Source of the DNA: Elusimicrobiota bacterium
GTDB taxonomy: Bacteria > Elusimicrobiota > Elusimicrobia > JACQJN01
DNA: 13,108 nucleotides
Direction: 5' to 3'
Assembly (NCBI GenBank): GCA_016205085.1
Contig: JACQJN010000061.1
Coordinates: forward strand, 1-13,108
A program made the position numbers and the translations under genes. Positions 6,613 to 13,108 of the stretch are shown in pieces. A model generated the notes under the pieces. The model was not told where the DNA came from. It saw only the letters and a program-made list of their open reading frames with translations, and did not search any database. Each line of letters opens with the position of its first letter. The stretch's first letter is position 1.

Positions 6613-9404
6613 TACCTTTTCTTCTTGGACTTTGAGGACTTTGGGGGGATATTGGGCAGAATTTGATGGGCCTTGAGAGTTTCCTGATACAGACGGGTGA
6701 TGATGCGTTTAGCCGCTTTTTCAAATAAGCCCAACTGGAGATTGTTCAGAGAGTCTTTGAGACCCCGTGGAGAATAAATGAAATAAGTGATGACGGTGTC
6801 TATTTCTAGTTTTTGACCGTCCGCCAAAGTAAAGGAAGGCGGAATTTGATTCCACTTGCGGAGGGCGAATGTTTTGTAGGTCCGGACCTGGATGTCCGCA
6901 TCCATCTTCTGCTGGGTGGGTTTCACTCCGGATTTAAAATCCATCACCCATACCTCCGCATGTCCTGGTGTCGTTTCGCGAAGGGCTACAAAATCAAAGA
7001 TCGTCCGGATGAAGAAGCGTGTTGTCTTTCCGGTTTTTTTATTCTCTGAAGTGAGCATGAAAAAATTGGGCAACTCCGTTCCCAAAAAGCGCATTTTGGA
7101 TGTCTCGATAGCTTTTTGTATGGAGGCTGCATCCAACTCCGCCTCGGGATGGGCTTGGCTAAAAAATTGGATGGTCACCTCGTGATTGGGGAATCGGGAG
7201 GCAATATCCAAATAGTTATGCTCTGTGTCAAAGTGGACGGCGTGCGTTGTCCCATCTGCTTGAGGAACCTTGGCGACCATGGCGAAATGGACGGTGCCAT
7301 CCGACATCCTCTCTATAAACTGGCCATAGATATTGGTTAGGCGTGCCTCTGCGGCACGAAGATAACTTTCATCCGAGTCGCCGGATGGGACATGGACGGC
7401 GTTTTCCCAGACATGATCGCGCCACATCCGGCGCAGTTTCTCCTTAGCTTGTTCCAGGGTGGGGATGGATCCATTTCTCATGCGCCAAGCGATCCAATTC
7501 ATGGTTTGGTGGGTCATATGCCCCCAGAAGGCATAAATGTTTTCCTCGCCACGAATAAGCTCCCGCTCAAAGAAAGCTTTTTTCCTGTCTTTGAATTCGG
7601 ACATGGCGGAGGCGGAACTGACCATATCGCCAGGCATATTTTGCCGGTAGGGTCCCAGTATCGCTGCCAGGGCCGCTTCAACCAAGTCCAGGCCGGAGAA
7701 CTCGCCTCCAACCAGATGGGAGAAGTCGATCGGATCCTGCAGGGAAGAGATATCTGCGGATGGATTTCCCATGTCTTTCCGGAGGATGGTTTGTGTGGCA
7801 GGAACCAAAGATGGAAGTATGTCTTTGTTTTCAGAGAGGACCAGGATGTCTTGGGGATTGGCATACACACCCACCTTCTGTAGGGCCGACAAGAGCTCGG
7901 GCATGGATTCTTTTAAATTTGTTTTTTGAGTTAAGATGTAAGGCGTGCCTTCTTGAGTTTCTCCCGACATCACATCGTACGCAATGTTGTAAAGCTTTAG
8001 GTATTTGAGGAAGGTCCCCATCCATTTCTGTGTATCCGTTCCTTTGGGAAGGTGCAGTTGGTATCGAATGGAGGACATGCCCTGTTGGGACACGTCTTTA
8101 ATTTGATTTGCGGGTATCTCTAAATCCGCGGCGGTTTTTTCGCTGATAAAATGCAAGGTTTTCAATTCCAATTCCGTGAATGGGTTGAGGTACAGTTGTT
8201 TCGGTGGGGCGGCCCGTTCACGCGCCACAATTTTACCCCCGCCGTCCGTGACTGAAAGAAACTCATACATCCCGTCCATCATTTGGTTTTCCACCGAATG
8301 CTTCTTGGTATCGTTGCGTTGGGATAAAAGTACAAACTGAACTCCGATGCGCTGGAGCTTGCCCATGTCCTCTAGGATTTCAGGAGGAAGCTTTTCTGGA
8401 AGCAGGGCGTCGTCTAAAAGAATGACCTTGGGCAACAATAGATTCAGATCCTTTAATTTAGGGAATCGGTCCAGGTTGAGGTCGCGGCGGGGAGCATAGG
8501 GGTCGTGTGTGGGAGGGGGTTCAGGAAGCTCTCCTGATTCCTTGCGCATTTCCTCCCAGGTCTTGAAACGTGTGACGCGCACCTTGCTTCCCAGGGTGAG
8601 TTTAAAGGTGGTATTTTCCCCCTGTTTTGAGATAAGGTGCTGCAAAACTGCGCGACGCAGCCTTTCAATGGGATGCAGTTCAATTTGCCGGTCTTGGAAC
8701 AGGCCGGTTTCTCGCAGGTCTTTTTTGGTCAATTGACGTATGGGTTTGGTGACGGCGGAGGTGATTTGGGTTTCAAAGAGAGGAGAGAACCCTGCCATGA
8801 TCCTAATCCTTTTGCCACGCTTGAAAAGTCCCCACCACCATCGGCTGCCCTCCGTCTCTTTGACTAAATTGATGGAGGCGGAGATTTGAGAGTTTTGGAG
8901 GGCGATGAGCTTGTCCTTTTTAAAATAGAGCTTAAGGTCCGCCTGCTGTTTCTCGGGCAGCTCTTCTTGGGGCGCGTAGGAAGGGCTCTCGCCGGCGCTC
9001 TGGAATAACAATGAGGCGCCGTCCCAAAATTTTCTATCCTTGGAGAGTTGGTGGAGTAAATATGCTCCCTGTTTCTGGTACAGGAATTTTTCTGTGGATT
9101 CCAAAGATTTGAGGAAAGCCTGGCGCTTTTGTATCGAGACGAGGGGAGCTTTTTGTGGGGTGTGGGAGGGTATTTTCTGAGAAGAAGGGAGAAGGCGGGA
9201 GACAGGGATGGAGGGTGTGGTTAAGGGATTGGCGGTCCCGGGATGGGCGATCGTCAACCAATCTTGCATGGTGATATTGAACATGGAAGGTACAACGGCA
9301 CGAGGAGCCACAACGGCCTCCACGGATGCGGGAGTTTGGATATTGCGGTTCTGGGTTTGGGCCAAGCAAAGCGTCAGAAGGAGGGAATGGATGAGAATGT
9401 GCAC
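6609..9404 (-). CDS. Putatively exported protein with HAD-like domain and RecB/Cas4-type PD-(D/E)XK nuclease domain (gene B)
   Basis: A 931-residue protein not recognised as a named family. Seen: a hydrophobic N-terminus (LIHSLLLTLCLA, likely cleavage after Ala15), a Pro/Ser/Thr-rich linker to about 90, an unassigned region to about 320, then a HAD-like fold (about 325-535) with VILLDDALL (Asp331; the second motif I Asp position is Ala333), motif II VLLSQR (Ser361) and a degenerate motif IV (LVLSENKD, Glu525, Asp528). The C-terminal part (about 565-905) carries the full RecB-family signature: GxxxH (Gly628, His632), Asp804 in IFDFV, DFK (Asp822, Lys824) and QxxxY (Gln839, Tyr843). The nuclease residues look intact, so DNA or other nucleic acid cleavage is plausible. 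The C-terminus is lysine-rich. The start is GTG, 10 bp after gene A's stop, with no Shine-Dalgarno; the n-region lacks Lys/Arg, so export is likely but not certain. Confidence 0.82.
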   Translation of the reverse strand: MHILIHSLLLTLCLAQTQNRNIQTPASVEAVVAPRAVVPSMFNITMQDWLTIAHPGTANPLTTPSIPVSRLLPSSQKIPSHTPQKAPLVSIQKRQAFLKSLESTEKFLYQKQGAYLLHQLSKDRKFWDGASLLFQSAGESPSYAPQEELPEKQQADLKLYFKKDKLIALQNSQISASINLVKETEGSRWWWGLFKRGKRIRIMAGFSPLFETQITSAVTKPIRQLTKKDLRETGLFQDRQIELHPIERLRRAVLQHLISKQGENTTFKLTLGSKVRVTRFKTWEEMRKESGELPEPPPTHDPYAPRRDLNLDRFPKLKDLNLLLPKVILLDDALLPEKLPPEILEDMGKLQRIGVQFVLLSQRNDTKKHSVENQMMDGMYEFLSVTDGGGKIVARERAAPPKQLYLNPFTELELKTLHFISEKTAADLEIPANQIKDVSQQGMSSIRYQLHLPKGTDTQKWMGTFLKYLKLYNIAYDVMSGETQEGTPYILTQKTNLKESMPELLSALQKVGVYANPQDILVLSENKDILPSLVPATQTILRKDMGNPSADISSLQDPIDFSHLVGGEFSGLDLVEAALAAILGPYRQNMPGDMVSSASAMSEFKDRKKAFFERELIRGEENIYAFWGHMTHQTMNWIAWRMRNGSIPTLEQAKEKLRRMWRDHVWENAVHVPSGDSDESYLRAAEARLTNIYGQFIERMSDGTVHFAMVAKVPQADGTTHAVHFDTEHNYLDIASRFPNHEVTIQFFSQAHPEAELDAASIQKAIETSKMRFLGTELPNFFMLTSENKKTGKTTRFFIRTIFDFVALRETTPGHAEVWVMDFKSGVKPTQQKMDADIQVRTYKTFALRKWNQIPPSFTLADGQKLEIDTVITYFIYSPRGLKDSLNNLQLGLFEKAAKRIITRLYQETLKAHQILPNIPPKSSKSKKKRY

Positions 9405-9414
9405 GGGAGATAGT

Positions 9415-11607
9415 TTAAGCTTTTTTGCTGCCTACCTTCTTCTTTTTGTGGTTCGGCTTTCCTTCTTTCTTTTCTCCGAAAGACATCTGCTGCGCATAGT
9501 ATTTTTGGAATTCCTCGTCGTTCTCCATCTTTTCTATGAGGCTGGTAACTTCGTTTTCGATGTCGTCCAATTCCCCCACTTTAAATATTCTGGAGATGAT
9601 GCGCCGGTGATAGTTGAATTCTATCCTCACCGCCTTCAGTTCTATCCCGTTGATGAAATATTTATCGTCGATCCGCTCTACGCCGTCTCCACGGATAAGG
9701 GCTAACGCGGTCAGTTTGGCATCCAGGATGTCTGGTTCCGGAGCGTGTTTGCCGGTTCTGGAGATTTGTCCTATCAGAACGATCCCATCGATATCATACC
9801 GGAGTTCGCTCAACAACGGTTTGGCACCCATGCTGTATTTGCGGCCGGTCAGTTTTGAGGTGAAGGTCGTGGTAGCCAGGGACTTGGGGTTTGATCCAAT
9901 TCTTTCCATCACCATCATGTAGTATTTAAATTCTTGGGGGAATCTGGGGAATCTGATTTGGAAGAAGTTGCGGAGCCAGGCCAACTCGCTTTCCAAAACG
10001 CCGCGGCTCAGTTTTTTCCACTCCGGGGTATTCATTGCCTTCATCATCCCTGGGTCAAGGCGGATTTCCTTCGGAGGCCTGTCTCCCATTTTTACTTTGT
10101 GTTTGTACCACAATTCACGGATGATGTATTCACAGTTCTGCAGGGTCACTCTTTCCCAGGTGCCGTCTTGGACCGCTTGCCAGAATATATCCTGGAACGC
10201 CCGGTTAACGGCCGCCTTGAACATGGCCAGTTTGTTTTGAACGCTTCCGGGCCTCCCGCCTGATCCTCCCCCTGCGCTCTCTCTTCGTTCTTCTCCCACC
10301 TCCAGGGACTTAAGGAGGAAATCTTGCCAGGAGCGATAACGGACATAGCTCACCAGTTTGTAACGATCCACATAGATGGGGTTGAGAGTGTATTCGCTGA
10401 AGATGGCCCCCAATGTCTTTTCGGCCTCGGGACCGCTTTTGATACCGGTATAAATCACATCCTTGGGCAAGGACCTTTGGAATGTAGCGAACCATCCCGG
10501 ATCTGCCAGCACCAGCACCTCCTTGGGGTGAGAGGCGATCAGATCTTCTCCATCCATCTGTTTGCGAACTGCTTCCCGGATTCGATTGAGGGAGTGTTTG
10601 AGTGCGGTGGAATGAGTGACGAGGACTGGTTTCCCCTCCCGAAATTCCAGTTCCATTTTATAAGGAAGTCTGGATTCATGAAGGGCCCGATTGTAAGCGC
10701 GCAGCAATCCTTGCGGCGTGATTCCCTTGCGCAATTCCGGGATCGAAGCGCCATAGGTAAAAGGTTTCTCCAGGGAGGGAGAGCCAAAATCCTGCAAGGG
10801 TCGGGAGAGCCTGAAGCGCTTGACGATTTGATCGTTGATCTTGCGGAAGTTTTCGATTTCTTTATCGTTGAAGAAGTTTGTATCGGGGACAGTGGAACGA
10901 TGGTGGTTTGCCCGGCTGTTGTAGGCGAATATTTTGGCTCCATTATAAGACACAAAGGTGATGGGATTGGTGGTGTGGGGCTCCAGTTTATCCAGGAAAA
11001 CTTCCTGGATAGAGTCTTTCCCGGATTCGGGACGATCCGAGATGATCACCACATGGACGCCTAAATTCTTGACTAATGTTTCAAGGTAGCGCGCCATGGC
11101 GTCGCCGATAGGTTTTTCGAACACATCAAATAAGAGAATGAGACGGGGATATACCCTGGGTTGGGAGGTGGGATTTTCAGGGGGGGGAGTGTTATTGGAT
11201 ATGTTAGAGCCGGGAGAACCCACGTCATCCTGCAGGAACCTTGATGTGCCGGGGTTGGAGAAGGCGGAAATAGGATTGCCGATTGGGGAGACTTGGGCTC
11301 GATCGAAAAAGTTTGTGAGTTTTTGCGCAGTCGGTTGGACATTGGCTTCGGTCAATTTTTGCCGGGGTTGTTGAAAGATGGTTTTTAGGTGTTGAAGTAG
11401 CCGCAGGGTAGGGGCTGCGGGAAATGTTGGCGCGGAGTTAAGGGTTAAGAGTTGAGAGTTAAGAGTTGGGAGGTGTGAGTTGAAAGTAAGGTTAGGAAGG
11501 GACAAGACCCTCAACTCTGGACTCTGAACTCTTCGCTGAGCCCATACAGGGCTTACGGCATACCACAGGACCGCAGAAAGAGTTAGAAAGCCGATGCGTC
11601 TTTGCAT
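9415..11607 (-). CDS. Exported protein with degenerate HAD-like domain and unassigned C-terminal domain (gene A)
   Basis: A 730-residue protein, first in the minus-strand cluster, not recognised as a named family. Seen: a clear signal peptide (MQRRIGFL... VWA, cleavage after about residue 23); a low-complexity Asn/Ser/Leu stretch encoded by heptamer repeats (about 26-60); a Pro-rich linker; a HAD-like domain (about 150-420) with LILLFDVF (Asp161; second Asp position is Phe163), VVIISDR (Ser190), a Cof-like SYNGAKI (Asn222) and LVLADPG (Asp369). A Gly/Ser-rich linker (about 443-455) leads to a C-terminal region where YDIDGIVLI (Asp607) and ILDAK (Asp629, Lys631) resemble the D...DxK core of PD-(D/E)XK nucleases, but no GxxxH or QxxxY is evident, so this is tentative. 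The tail (711-730) is lysine-rich. The start at 11607 is chosen for its GGAGG five bases upstream and the signal peptide; an ATG 36 bases further upstream lacks both. Confidence 0.82.
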   Translation of the reverse strand: MQRRIGFLTLSAVLWYAVSPVWAQRRVQSPELRVLSLPNLTFNSHLPTLNSQLLTLNSAPTFPAAPTLRLLQHLKTIFQQPRQKLTEANVQPTAQKLTNFFDRAQVSPIGNPISAFSNPGTSRFLQDDVGSPGSNISNNTPPPENPTSQPRVYPRLILLFDVFEKPIGDAMARYLETLVKNLGVHVVIISDRPESGKDSIQEVFLDKLEPHTTNPITFVSYNGAKIFAYNSRANHHRSTVPDTNFFNDKEIENFRKINDQIVKRFRLSRPLQDFGSPSLEKPFTYGASIPELRKGITPQGLLRAYNRALHESRLPYKMELEFREGKPVLVTHSTALKHSLNRIREAVRKQMDGEDLIASHPKEVLVLADPGWFATFQRSLPKDVIYTGIKSGPEAEKTLGAIFSEYTLNPIYVDRYKLVSYVRYRSWQDFLLKSLEVGEERRESAGGGSGGRPGSVQNKLAMFKAAVNRAFQDIFWQAVQDGTWERVTLQNCEYIIRELWYKHKVKMGDRPPKEIRLDPGMMKAMNTPEWKKLSRGVLESELAWLRNFFQIRFPRFPQEFKYYMMVMERIGSNPKSLATTTFTSKLTGRKYSMGAKPLLSELRYDIDGIVLIGQISRTGKHAPEPDILDAKLTALALIRGDGVERIDDKYFINGIELKAVRIEFNYHRRIISRIFKVGELDDIENEVTSLIEKMENDEEFQKYYAQQMSFGEKKEGKPNHKKKKVGSKKA
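11435..11530. repeat. Inverted pair of 7-bp tandem repeat arrays inside gene A (repeat locus 3)
   Basis: Seven GAGTTAA/GAGTTGA-like heptamers run without a break over 11435-11483. After a 26-bp spacer, three inverted heptamers (CTCAACT, CTGGACT, CTGAACT) fill 11510-11530. The unit consensus matches locus 2, and the arrangement matches loci 1 and 2. Here the whole element is translated in gene A directly after the signal peptide, giving a low-complexity stretch rich in Leu, Asn, Ser and Thr. Confidence 0.9.
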
Positions 11608-11612
11608 GAATC

Positions 11613-11617
11613 CCTCC
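11613..11617 (-). promoter_or_regulatory. Shine-Dalgarno that decides the start of gene A
   Basis: On the minus strand GGAGG lies five bases before the ATG at 11607, within a run of GGGAGGGA. The in-frame ATG at 11643 has no comparable site, and starting there would bury the signal peptide behind 12 extra polar residues. Confidence 0.8.
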
Positions 11618-11689
11618 CACCCCCGGTTTCTGTTTCCATCCACGCAAGAATCTTATAAATTTTCATCAAAAATCTCCTGGGTCTTTAGT

Positions 11690-11738
11690 CCCATAAATGG
11701 GCGAAAAAGGACCCATGAGAGAGCAGGTCTTAGGTCCT
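11690..11738. promoter_or_regulatory. Two short inverted repeats in the divergent intergenic region
   Basis: The 184-bp gap between gene A and clpC (11608-11791) holds the divergent promoters. Within it CCCAT-AA-ATGGG (11690-11701) is a near-palindrome, and AGGACC (11708-11713) pairs with GGTCCT (11733-11738). Either could be an operator for a shared regulator. Both are short enough to occur by chance. I found no convincing -35/-10 pair for gene A; TATAAG on the minus strand near 11651-11656 is a weak -10 candidate. Confidence 0.3.
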
Positions 11739-11751
11739 GTATTTTGGGCAC

Positions 11752-11780
11752 TTGAAAATAGAGTCAAGTTGTGTCATAAT
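11752..11780 (+). promoter_or_regulatory. Probable sigma70-type promoter of clpC
   Basis: TTGAAA (11752-11757) and CATAAT (11775-11780) are separated by 17 bp, each matching consensus at five of six positions. The -10 box ends 11 bases before the ATG at 11792, so the transcript would start only about 5 bases upstream of the start codon. No Shine-Dalgarno is seen and no CtsR-type direct repeat is present. Confidence 0.65.
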
Positions 11781-11791
11781 AACTTAACAGT

Positions 11792-13108
11792 ATGTCCAAT
11801 CGATTTACCGAAAGGGCTCAGCGAGTAATTTTGATCGCCCAGGAAGAGGCGAAGAGGCTCAACCACGATTACGTGGGGACGGAGCACATTTTATTGGGAC
11901 TCATCGCCCTGGGGGAGGGAGTGGCGGCCCAGGTGCTGGCGAACTTGGGTGTAGACTTGCGCCGCGTGCGCTCCGAGATTGAAAAGATTGTGGGCACGGG
12001 CGACAACGTGATGCTCTTAGGTGAAATTCCTTTCACCCCGCGCGCAAAGAAGGTGTTAGAGTATGCGGTGGAGGAAGCCCAACACATGGGGCATTCCTAT
12101 GTCGGCACCGAACATCTTCTCTTGGGGCTCATACGAGAAGAGGAGGGAGTGGCGGCGCGCGTGCTGGAGAATTTGGGTCTTCGGCTGGATGTCGTTCGAG
12201 AAGAAGTACTTAACCTTTTGGGAGAGGGACAAACCCCTCATGTCGGGGTTTCTCAACCCACACCCACCCGCACCAAATCCAAAACGCCGACCTTAGATGA
12301 GTTCGGCCGCGATTTAACCGCTCTGGCTCGCGACAACAAGTTGGATCCCGTTATTGGACGGCAGGATGAGATTGAAAGGCTGGTCCAGATTTTATCTCGG
12401 CGCACAAAAAATAATCCTGTTCTGATCGGGGATCCGGGCGTGGGGAAGACGGCTATTGTAGAGGGTTTGGCCCAAAAAATTTCAGGGGGGGACATCCCGG
12501 AAATTTTATCTGGGAAGCGTGTTCTTACCTTGGATCTTGCGGCGGTGGTAGCCGGCACCAAGTACCGAGGTGAATTTGAACAAAGACTGAAGAACATTAT
12601 CGATGAAATTCGCCGGGCCAAAAACAACATCGTTCTTTTTATCGATGAACTGCATACGGTTATTGGAGCGGGAGCTGCGGAAGGGGCCATTGATGCTTCC
12701 AATATGCTCAAACCCGCTCTGGCGCGCGGAGAACTGCAATGCATCGGAGCCACCACCCTGGATGAGTATCGAAAATATATTGAACACGACGCGGCCTTGG
12801 AGCGGCGCTTCCAGCCTATCATGGTGGATCCGCCCAGCGTGGAGGAGACGGTTGAAATTTTAAAAGGCCTTCAGGAAAAATTTGAGACGCATCATAAAAT
12901 CAAGTATACCGATGAGGCCTTGGTAGCCGCGGCACAGCTGGCGGACCGCTATATTACGGACCGATATCTGCCGGACAAAGCCATCGATTTAATTGACGAA
13001 GCCGGAAGCCGGGCTCGCATGGTTTCCACTCAGGCACCGCCTGCTTTTAAGGAAAAAGAGCGTGAGATTGAAGAGGTGATCAAGGATAAAAGCAGTTCCA
13101 TTTCGGGA
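11792..13108 (+). CDS. clpC: ATP-dependent protease ATPase subunit ClpC (5' part, runs off the window)
   Basis: Hsp100 AAA+ unfoldase that threads substrates into the ClpP chamber, in the cytoplasm. The first 439 residues are present, with no stop before the window end. Seen: two Clp_N repeats (about 3-65 and 80-145, each with YVGTEHxLLGLI); a variable linker (about 146-166); the first AAA+ domain with Walker A GDPGVGKT (213-220), pore loop KYRGE (257-261), Walker B VLFIDE (281-286) and arginine finger region ERR (337-339); and the beginning of the middle domain after about 415, the region that separates ClpC from ClpA. The ATG at 11792 gives the canonical N-terminus MSNRFTERAQ. It is transcribed divergently from gene A from its own likely promoter. 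The second AAA+ domain lies outside the window. Confidence 0.96.
   Translation, partial: MSNRFTERAQRVILIAQEEAKRLNHDYVGTEHILLGLIALGEGVAAQVLANLGVDLRRVRSEIEKIVGTGDNVMLLGEIPFTPRAKKVLEYAVEEAQHMGHSYVGTEHLLLGLIREEEGVAARVLENLGLRLDVVREEVLNLLGEGQTPHVGVSQPTPTRTKSKTPTLDEFGRDLTALARDNKLDPVIGRQDEIERLVQILSRRTKNNPVLIGDPGVGKTAIVEGLAQKISGGDIPEILSGKRVLTLDLAAVVAGTKYRGEFEQRLKNIIDEIRRAKNNIVLFIDELHTVIGAGAAEGAIDASNMLKPALARGELQCIGATTLDEYRKYIEHDAALERRFQPIMVDPPSVEETVEILKGLQEKFETHHKIKYTDEALVAAAQLADRYITDRYLPDKAIDLIDEAGSRARMVSTQAPPAFKEKEREIEEVIKDKSSSISG

Noticed and set aside
10324..11064. A 246-codon open frame on the plus strand.
   Set aside because: Antisense to gene A across its HAD-like domain; no start signal or recognisable motif.
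11608..11643. Upstream ATG of gene A giving 742 residues.
   Set aside because: No Shine-Dalgarno, and it would place 12 polar residues before a clear signal peptide; the ATG at 11607 has GGAGG.
11724..11740. Direct AGGTC repeats upstream of clpC as a CtsR box.
   Set aside because: CtsR sites are GGTCAAA repeats with 10-bp periodicity; here only AGGTC repeats, at 8-bp spacing, without the AAA.
12253..12822. A 189-codon open frame on the minus strand.
   Set aside because: Antisense to the first AAA+ domain of clpC; a typical shadow of a conserved gene.

Overview
The window (13,108 bp, roughly balanced base composition, dense coding, no RNA genes seen) looks like chromosomal DNA of a Gram-negative-type bacterium. 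The signs are a multi-spanning signal peptidase I, an NfeD/ClpP-class membrane protease, two proteins with export signals, a TMTC-like GT-C/TPR membrane protein, ClpC and sigma70-like promoters. The mix of ordinary housekeeping genes with large unfamiliar exported proteins, and tandem 7-8 bp repeats that run into genes, reminds me of uncultured lineages such as Omnitrophota or Elusimicrobiota. That placement is a guess, not a result.

Layout. Left (1-2452, plus strand): a repeat hairpin, then lepB and a membrane serine protease gene (nfeD family) joined by an ATGA stop/start overlap. Middle (11607 down to 2442, minus strand): four closely packed genes, in transcription order (A) an exported protein with a degenerate HAD-like domain and a possible nuclease-like C-terminus, (B) a putatively exported protein joining a degenerate HAD-like domain to a RecB/Cas4-type PD-(D/E)XK nuclease domain, (C) a double ATP-grasp ligase, and (D) a GT-C-like membrane protein with C-terminal TPRs. 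D meets nfeD tail to tail with an 11-bp overlap. Right (11752 to the end, plus strand): a promoter and the first 439 codons of clpC. The largest gene-free gap is the 184 bp between gene A and clpC, so no gene-free stretch reaches 300 bp.

The most interesting content is the four-gene minus-strand cluster. A and B share a plan: N-terminal export signal, Pro/Ser/Thr-rich linker, HAD-like domain lacking the second motif I aspartate, a C-terminal domain that is clearly (B) or possibly (A) PD-(D/E)XK-like, and a lysine-rich tail. They are followed by a two-module peptide-bond-type ligase and a membrane glycosyltransferase-like protein. I know of no described system with this make-up; a joint role at the cell envelope is inference from gene order.

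The second unusual theme is a dispersed repeat family at three loci (1-76, 4025-4101, 11435-11530). Each has a tandem array of 7- or 8-bp GAGTTGA/GAGATTAA-like units, a spacer of about 20-26 bp, then a second array in inverted orientation. Each sits at the 5' end of a gene: one just upstream of lepB, one on the start of D, and one translated just after the signal peptide of A. Two good sigma70-like promoters (before C and before clpC) end only 17 and 11 bp from the start codons, implying very short leaders.
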